Part shown: positions 59,898-64,000 of the stretch, one piece after another
Layout of the letters: each line of letters begins with the position of its first letter
Position numbering within the stretch: the stretch's first letter is position 1
Assembly (NCBI RefSeq): GCF_030814815.1
Contig: NZ_JAUSVR010000005.1
Coordinates: forward strand, 231,717-295,716
Direction: 5' to 3'
Length of the DNA stretch: 64,000 nucleotides
Origin: Ancylobacter amanitiformis
Lineage (GTDB): Bacteria; Pseudomonadota; Alphaproteobacteria; Rhizobiales; Xanthobacteraceae
Position numbers and translations under genes: made by a program
The notes under the pieces: model-generated
Told to the model about the DNA's origin: nothing
Database searches by the model: none
The model's input: only the letters and a program-made list of their open reading frames with translations

Positions 59898-60989
59898 GTG
59901 CCGCGACTGACGGCAAACCGCCTCACCAAGAGCTTCGCCGGCGCGACGGCGGTCGATGCGGTGAGCTTTTCCATTCCCGACGGCGCCTTTCTCGCGCTGC
60001 TCGGTCCCTCCGGCTGCGGCAAGACCACGCTGCTGCGCATGATTGCCGGTCTGGAGGTGCCCGACGGGGGCACGCTCGCCTTCGATGGGACGATCGTTGC
60101 CGGGCCCGGCGTGCTGCTGCCGCCGGAGGCGCGCCGGCTGGGCATGGTGTTCCAGTCCTACGCGCTGTGGCCGAACATGAGCGTGCGCGGCAATATCGAA
60201 TTCGGCCTGAAAGTGCAGAAGCTCTCCGCCGAGGCGCGCCGCCGCCGCATCGCCGAGGTGCTGGAGGTGGTGGGGCTGACCGGGCTGGAGGCCCGCCGGC
60301 CGCATGAGCTTTCCGGCGGCCAGCGCCAGCGGGTGGCGCTGGCCCGCTCGCTCGCCATGCGTCCCGGCCTCATCCTGCTGGACGAGCCGCTGGCCAATCT
60401 CGACGCGCATCTGCGCGAGACGATGCTCGCCGAGTTTCGCCGAATCCATTCCGCCAGCGGGGCAACCTTCGTCTTTGTCACCCATGACCAGGAGGAGGCG
60501 ATGGCGGTCGCCACCCATGTGGCGGTGATGAGCCGGGGCCGGCTGGAGCAGGTGGGCACGCCGGAAGAGCTTTACCGGCGCCCGGCAAGCGAGATGGTGG
60601 CGCGATTCATCGGCCGCGGCCGGACCCTGCCGGTGGAGGTGCTGGCCTCGGGCGAGGGGCGCTGCCGCGTCAGCCTGGCCGGCACGGTGCTCGCCCTTGA
60701 GGGAAGCGCGCCGGTGGGCCCCGGCTGGCTGTGCTTCCACGCCTCGGATCTTGCCGCGAGGGGCGAGGGCGGGCAGCTGCGCGGGCGCGTGCTCAACCAG
60801 ATCTTCCAGCACGGCGCCTTCATGACCCAGCTCGTGCCGATCGGCATCGATGTGGAGACGATCAGCCTCGCCTTGCCGGAAAGAGTGGCGCCCGGCGCGC
60901 TGGTCGAGATCGCTCTGCGCGGGGGCTGGGTCATCGCGCGCGATGCCGCGCCCTCCAGCGGCCTTGCCGCGCGCTACCTGCATGCCTGA
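59898..60989 (+). CDS. ABC importer ATP-binding subunit (FbpC/PotA type)
   Basis: 363 residues. The ATPase has Walker A GPSGCGKT (36-43), Q loop Gln86 in VFQSYALWPNMSV, signature LSGGQRQ (138-144) and Walker B LILLDEP; a TOBE-type C-terminal domain follows (about 240-363). This belongs with iron(III), spermidine or 2-aminoethylphosphonate importers. The GTG at 59898 has AAGGA seven bases upstream. Binding-protein and permease genes follow in the same direction. Confidence 0.92.
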   Translation: MPRLTANRLTKSFAGATAVDAVSFSIPDGAFLALLGPSGCGKTTLLRMIAGLEVPDGGTLAFDGTIVAGPGVLLPPEARRLGMVFQSYALWPNMSVRGNIEFGLKVQKLSAEARRRRIAEVLEVVGLTGLEARRPHELSGGQRQRVALARSLAMRPGLILLDEPLANLDAHLRETMLAEFRRIHSASGATFVFVTHDQEEAMAVATHVAVMSRGRLEQVGTPEELYRRPASEMVARFIGRGRTLPVEVLASGEGRCRVSLAGTVLALEGSAPVGPGWLCFHASDLAARGEGGQLRGRVLNQIFQHGAFMTQLVPIGIDVETISLALPERVAPGALVEIALRGGWVIARDAAPSSGLAARYLHA

Positions 60990-61028
60990 AGGGCCGACGC
61001 CCGGGCCTGTCATCAGCGCGTCACGCAA

Positions 61029-61060
61029 GGGTAGTCGATGCGCGGGGGTAGTCGATGCGC
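61029..61060. repeat. Tandem 15-bp duplication, unit GGGTAGTCGATGCGC
   Basis: Two exact copies separated by GG (period 17), in the gap between the ATPase and binding-protein genes. It is the same style of intergenic duplication seen elsewhere in the window. Confidence 0.75.
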
Positions 61061-61159
61061 AGCGTCGTCGATCCCCGGCGGTGTTTCCGGCAACGCCTGG
61101 GGTTGGAAATGCCCGGCCCTGTCGTTCCTGCACGTCCCGTACATGAGGCCAGCGATCCG

Positions 61160-62167
61160 ATGTCCGTCTTCCCCGCCCGCTTCGTCCGCTCCCTGCTCAC
61201 GGCCGCGCTTCTCGGCGGAGCCGCCATCTCCGGCGCTGCCGCCCCGGCGACCGCCGAGACCATCACCGTCTACACCTCGCAGCCGCAGGACCAGATGGCG
61301 GCGGTGATCAAGGCGTTCAACCAGGACCATCCCGACATCAAGGTCGAGCTGTTCCGCTCCGGCACCACCGAGGTGATGGCCAAGCTGCAGGCCGAACAGG
61401 CCGCCGGCAAGAGCCCGGCTGATGTGGTGCTGATCGCCGACACCGTAGCCATGACGCAGCTGAAGAAGGACGGCCGGCTGCTTCCGCTCACCGACATTCC
61501 CACGACCGGCATCGCCCCGGCCGTGATCGACCCGGACAGGACCTATATCGGCACCAAGCTGATCACCACGGGCATCGTCTACAACACCAAGCTGGTGACG
61601 ACCCCGCCGACCTCCTGGGCCGACCTGCTGGCGCCCGAGGTGGCGAAAAGCCTCATCATGCCGAGCCCGCTCTATTCCGGCGCGGCGGTTATCCATGTGG
61701 GCACGATGGTGCAGCAGCCCGCCTTTGGCTGGTCCTATTTCAAGACCCTGGCCGAGCGCGGCGCCGTGGCCGGCCAGGGCAATGGCACGGTGATCGAGGC
61801 GGTGGCGCGCGGCGAGAAGGCCTATGGCATCATCATCGAATACATGGCGCTGAACGCGCGGGCGAAGGGCTCGCCGGTCGATTTCGTGTTCCCGCGGGAA
61901 GGCGTGAGCATCATCACCCAGCCCGTGGCGGTGCTGAAGGATTCGGACGCGCCGGAGGCCGCGAGGACCTTCGTGCGCTGGCAGCTCTCCCGGTCCGCGC
62001 AGCAGCAGGGCGCGGCGCAGGGCTATTTCCCGGTTCTGGAGGGCGTGGCCCCGCCGGCCGGCTATCCCGACCCGGCGACGCTCAAGGTGCTGCCGGCCGA
62101 CAGCGCCGCCATGCTGAAGGACGACAAGACGAACAAGGAGACCTTCGCCGACCTGTTCGGCGGCTGA
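61160..62167 (+). CDS. ABC importer periplasmic substrate-binding protein (FbpA/2-AEP-type)
   Basis: 335 residues. A signal peptide (ARFVRSLLTAALLGGAAISGAAAPATA) ends before ETITVYTSQP. The mature protein has the class of fold seen in iron(III) and 2-aminoethylphosphonate binding proteins: MAAVIKAFNQDHPDIKVELFRSGTTEVMAKLQAE, DVVLIADTVAM, and GQGNGTVIEAVARGEKAYGI. The tandem tyrosines that bind ferric ion in FbpA are not evident, so iron is not assured. It is preceded by the ATPase and followed by the permease. Confidence 0.88.
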   Translation: MSVFPARFVRSLLTAALLGGAAISGAAAPATAETITVYTSQPQDQMAAVIKAFNQDHPDIKVELFRSGTTEVMAKLQAEQAAGKSPADVVLIADTVAMTQLKKDGRLLPLTDIPTTGIAPAVIDPDRTYIGTKLITTGIVYNTKLVTTPPTSWADLLAPEVAKSLIMPSPLYSGAAVIHVGTMVQQPAFGWSYFKTLAERGAVAGQGNGTVIEAVARGEKAYGIIIEYMALNARAKGSPVDFVFPREGVSIITQPVAVLKDSDAPEAARTFVRWQLSRSAQQQGAAQGYFPVLEGVAPPAGYPDPATLKVLPADSAAMLKDDKTNKETFADLFGG

Positions 62168-62189
62168 GGCCATTGCAGGGGAAACCGGC

Positions 62190-63911
62190 GTGGCATTGGC
62201 GGCGACCGGCGGCGGCCTGGGAGGCAGCCTGGGAGGCGGAGTGCGGGGCGGCGAGCGCGTGCTGGTCGGCCTCACCGCCGCCTATGTGCTGTTCACCACC
62301 TTCTGGCCGCTGGCGGAACTGTTTTCCGCCGCGCTGGCGCCGGGCGAGGACGGCACCGTTCTCGGCGTGATGCGCGCGACGCTGGCGAGCCGCGCCACCG
62401 GCCGGGCCTTGTGGGGCTCGCTCGCCACGTCCGGCCTCTCGGTGCTCATTTCAGCCGGGCTCGGCATCGCGCTCGCCTTCGCGGTGAGCCTGTTCCGGCT
62501 GCGCAGCCGGGCGATCCTCACCTTTCTCATCCTGATGCCGCTGATCGTGCCGTCGCAGACCATGGCGCTGGCATGGATCGAACTGTTCGGCGCCGGCTCG
62601 CCGCTGCTCGCCCCGCTGGGTCTCGCCCCGGCGGCCGGGACGACCAATCCGCTCTACTCGGCCGGCGGCATCGCGCTGGTCATGGGTGTCGAGCACATGC
62701 CGCTGGTATTCATCGCCACCCGGGCGGCCCTGCGGACGCTGCCGGCCGATCTCATCGAGGCGGCGCGCATTCTCGGCATCCCCCCGCGCCGCATCGGCGC
62801 CGGCATCATCCTGCCGGTCATCCTGCCCTCGGCGGTGGCGGGCGGGCTGCTCGCCTTCACCGCGGCGATCGGCAATTTCGGCGTGCCGGCGCTGCTCGGC
62901 ATACCGGGGCGGGTTTCGGTGCTCACCACGCTGATCTACCAGCGGCTCAACGGCTTCGGCCCGGCGGCGGCCGGACAGGTGGCGGTGCTCGCCATGCTGA
63001 TGACGGCCATCGCGGCCGGCGCGCTCATCCTGCGCGGGCTGGTACTGGCGCGGCTCGCCGTGCCGCTGCCGGCCGGCCGGCCATTCGAGCCGAGCCGCCG
63101 GGCGCCGCTGGTGGAGGCCGTCCTCTGGCTCGTCGTGCTCGCCATCTCCATCGCCCCGCTCGCGGCCCTCGTGACGACCGCGCTGCTGCCGGCCATCGGC
63201 ATTCCCTTCGGGCTGGAAATGGTGAGCCTCGATCCGTTCTCGCGCGTGCTCGCCAATGACGCTGTGCGCCGCGCCTTCGCCAATTCGCTGTTCCTCGCGG
63301 TCGGCTGCGCGCTGGTGTCGGTCCTCGTCGCGGTGCCCTTCGCCTATCTCGCGCGGCACCACCGCACCCTTCTGGTGCGGGCGATCGACATTGCGGTGGA
63401 AGCGCCCTGGGTGGTGCCGGGCACGGTGGTGGCGCTGGGGATGATCCTCGCCTTCCTGCCGCCGCTACCGCTGGTGGGCCTCTCGCTCTACGGCACGATG
63501 GCGATCCTGATGGTGGCCTATCTCGCCCGTTTCCTGCCGCTGGTGCTGCGGCCGGTGACGGCGGCGGCGGCGGCGATCGATCCTGCGCTGGATGAGGCCG
63601 GCCGCATTGTCGGCGCCGGGCTCCTGCGCCGGCTCGGTGTGCTCTTCCTGCCCGGCGTGCTCCCGGCGGCGGTAGCGGGCGCGATCCTCGTGGTGATGAC
63701 GGCGGTCAACGAACTCACCCTCTCGGCGCTGCTCTGGTCGTCGGGGCACGAGACCATCGGCGTCATGGTGTTCGCCCTGCAATATGAGGGCAATTCGACC
63801 GCGGCGGCCGCGGTGGCGGTACTGTCGGCGGCGATGGTGTTCGCGATCTGCGCGCTCGCCACCCTGCTCGCGCGCTGGCTGCCGCACGGCATGCTGCCCT
63901 GGCGCGACTAG
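62190..63911 (+). CDS. ABC importer permease, fused double-domain (FbpB-like)
   Basis: 573 residues with about 12 membrane helices in two homologous halves. Each half has the EAA loop for contact with the ATPase: LIEAARILGIPPRRIGAGIILPVILPSA and ALDEAGRIVGAGLLRRLGVLFLPGVLPAA. This duplicated layout is typical of ferric, thiamine and 2-aminoethylphosphonate importers. GTG start with AGGGGAA seven bases upstream. Its stop codon TAG lies within the CTAG target of the IS element that follows. Confidence 0.93.
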   Translation: MALAATGGGLGGSLGGGVRGGERVLVGLTAAYVLFTTFWPLAELFSAALAPGEDGTVLGVMRATLASRATGRALWGSLATSGLSVLISAGLGIALAFAVSLFRLRSRAILTFLILMPLIVPSQTMALAWIELFGAGSPLLAPLGLAPAAGTTNPLYSAGGIALVMGVEHMPLVFIATRAALRTLPADLIEAARILGIPPRRIGAGIILPVILPSAVAGGLLAFTAAIGNFGVPALLGIPGRVSVLTTLIYQRLNGFGPAAAGQVAVLAMLMTAIAAGALILRGLVLARLAVPLPAGRPFEPSRRAPLVEAVLWLVVLAISIAPLAALVTTALLPAIGIPFGLEMVSLDPFSRVLANDAVRRAFANSLFLAVGCALVSVLVAVPFAYLARHHRTLLVRAIDIAVEAPWVVPGTVVALGMILAFLPPLPLVGLSLYGTMAILMVAYLARFLPLVLRPVTAAAAAIDPALDEAGRIVGAGLLRRLGVLFLPGVLPAAVAGAILVVMTAVNELTLSALLWSSGHETIGVMVFALQYEGNSTAAAAVAVLSAAMVFAICALATLLARWLPHGMLPWRD

Positions 63912-64000
63912 GCTCAGGACTCATTGATTACCGAGCCAGAAGATGACGGTAGCGGCGATGCAGATGGCTGAGAAGAAGGTGTGGGCGCAACGATCATAGC
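63912..64000 (-). mobile_element. End of an IS5-family insertion sequence, running off the window
   Basis: The terminal sequence GCTCAGGACTCATTGATTA adjoins CTAG, a target of the YTAR type used by the IS5 group. Just inside is the 3' end of a transposase gene. Only the last 89 bp of the element are in the window; the other end and the target duplication cannot be checked. Confidence 0.8.
63921..64000 (-). CDS. IS5-family transposase, C-terminal fragment
   Basis: Read from the window edge the frame gives YDRCAHTFFSAICIAATVIF then WLGNQ and stop, the characteristic end of IS5-family DDE transposases (RYDRxAxxFLxAIxLAxxxIWL). The catalytic domain is outside the window. It is convergent with the permease gene, 10 bp away. 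Confidence 0.85.
   Translation of the reverse strand, partial: YDRCAHTFFSAICIAATVIFWLGNQ

Overview
This is a dense, very GC-rich bacterial chromosome segment. Everything points to an alphaproteobacterium of the order Hyphomicrobiales (Rhizobiales), probably near Xanthobacteraceae (Ancylobacter, Starkeya, Xanthobacter). The signs are a separate F1 operon atpHAGDC, acnA next to ccmAB, metX-metW, DUF2794, DUF1223 and typical rhizobial intergenic palindromes. The family assignment is an inference from gene content; no rRNA or tRNA is present to test it.

Layout. 1-5.5 kb: housekeeping genes (YggS, an L,D-transpeptidase-like protein, an OmpR-type response regulator, a cyclic-nucleotide-domain protein, ArfB, a frameshifted flavin monooxygenase, a YghU-type GST). 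5.6-9.6 kb: a metallo-beta-lactamase-fold hydrolase and an EmrAB-type efflux pair. 9.6-17.6 kb: a nine-gene, largely overlapping minus-strand operon. It is the conserved Nit1 or nitrogen-starvation cluster (DsrE-like protein, nitrilase, radical SAM, GNAT, AIR-synthase-like, glycosyltransferase, small protein, flavin oxidoreductase) with an LnmK-like gene added at the end. Its product is unknown. It starts downstream of a near-perfect sigma-54 promoter and is divergent from a MocR-type regulator.

19-30.6 kb: threonine aldolase, an APH/AAA fusion protein, a Zn/Cd P-type ATPase with its MerR regulator and operator, and a 4-hydroxyproline catabolic cluster (epimerase, FAD dehydrogenase, DapA-like deaminase, GntR regulator). 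An orphan TctC-type binding protein follows. 30.6-34.2 kb: mmsA with a LysR regulator, then a patch of palindromic repeats, a decayed copy of the mmsA 3' end and an AT-rich orphan PIN-like gene, which looks like a recombination scar. 34.2-40.9 kb: aromatic amino acid genes (chorismate mutase, hisC, tyrA), divergent metX-metW, a nucleotidyltransferase and a methyltransferase. 41-43.1 kb: DEAD-box helicase and infA. 43.2-50 kb: GntR regulator, tenA and the F1 ATP synthase operon. 50.4-55.6 kb: ccmB, ccmA, divergent acnA, DUF1223. 56-59.6 kb: DUF2794, aguB-aguA (agmatine to putrescine) and a reductase. 59.9-63.9 kb: a three-gene ABC importer that ends at an IS5-family element running off the window.

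The most useful leads are the sigma-54 promoter on the Nit1 operon and the LnmK-like gene fused to that operon. Others are an orphan intrinsic terminator suggesting a small RNA near 55.8 kb, the mmsA-remnant/PIN-gene scar, and a recurring pattern of short tandem duplications (11-17 bp units) confined to intergenic gaps.
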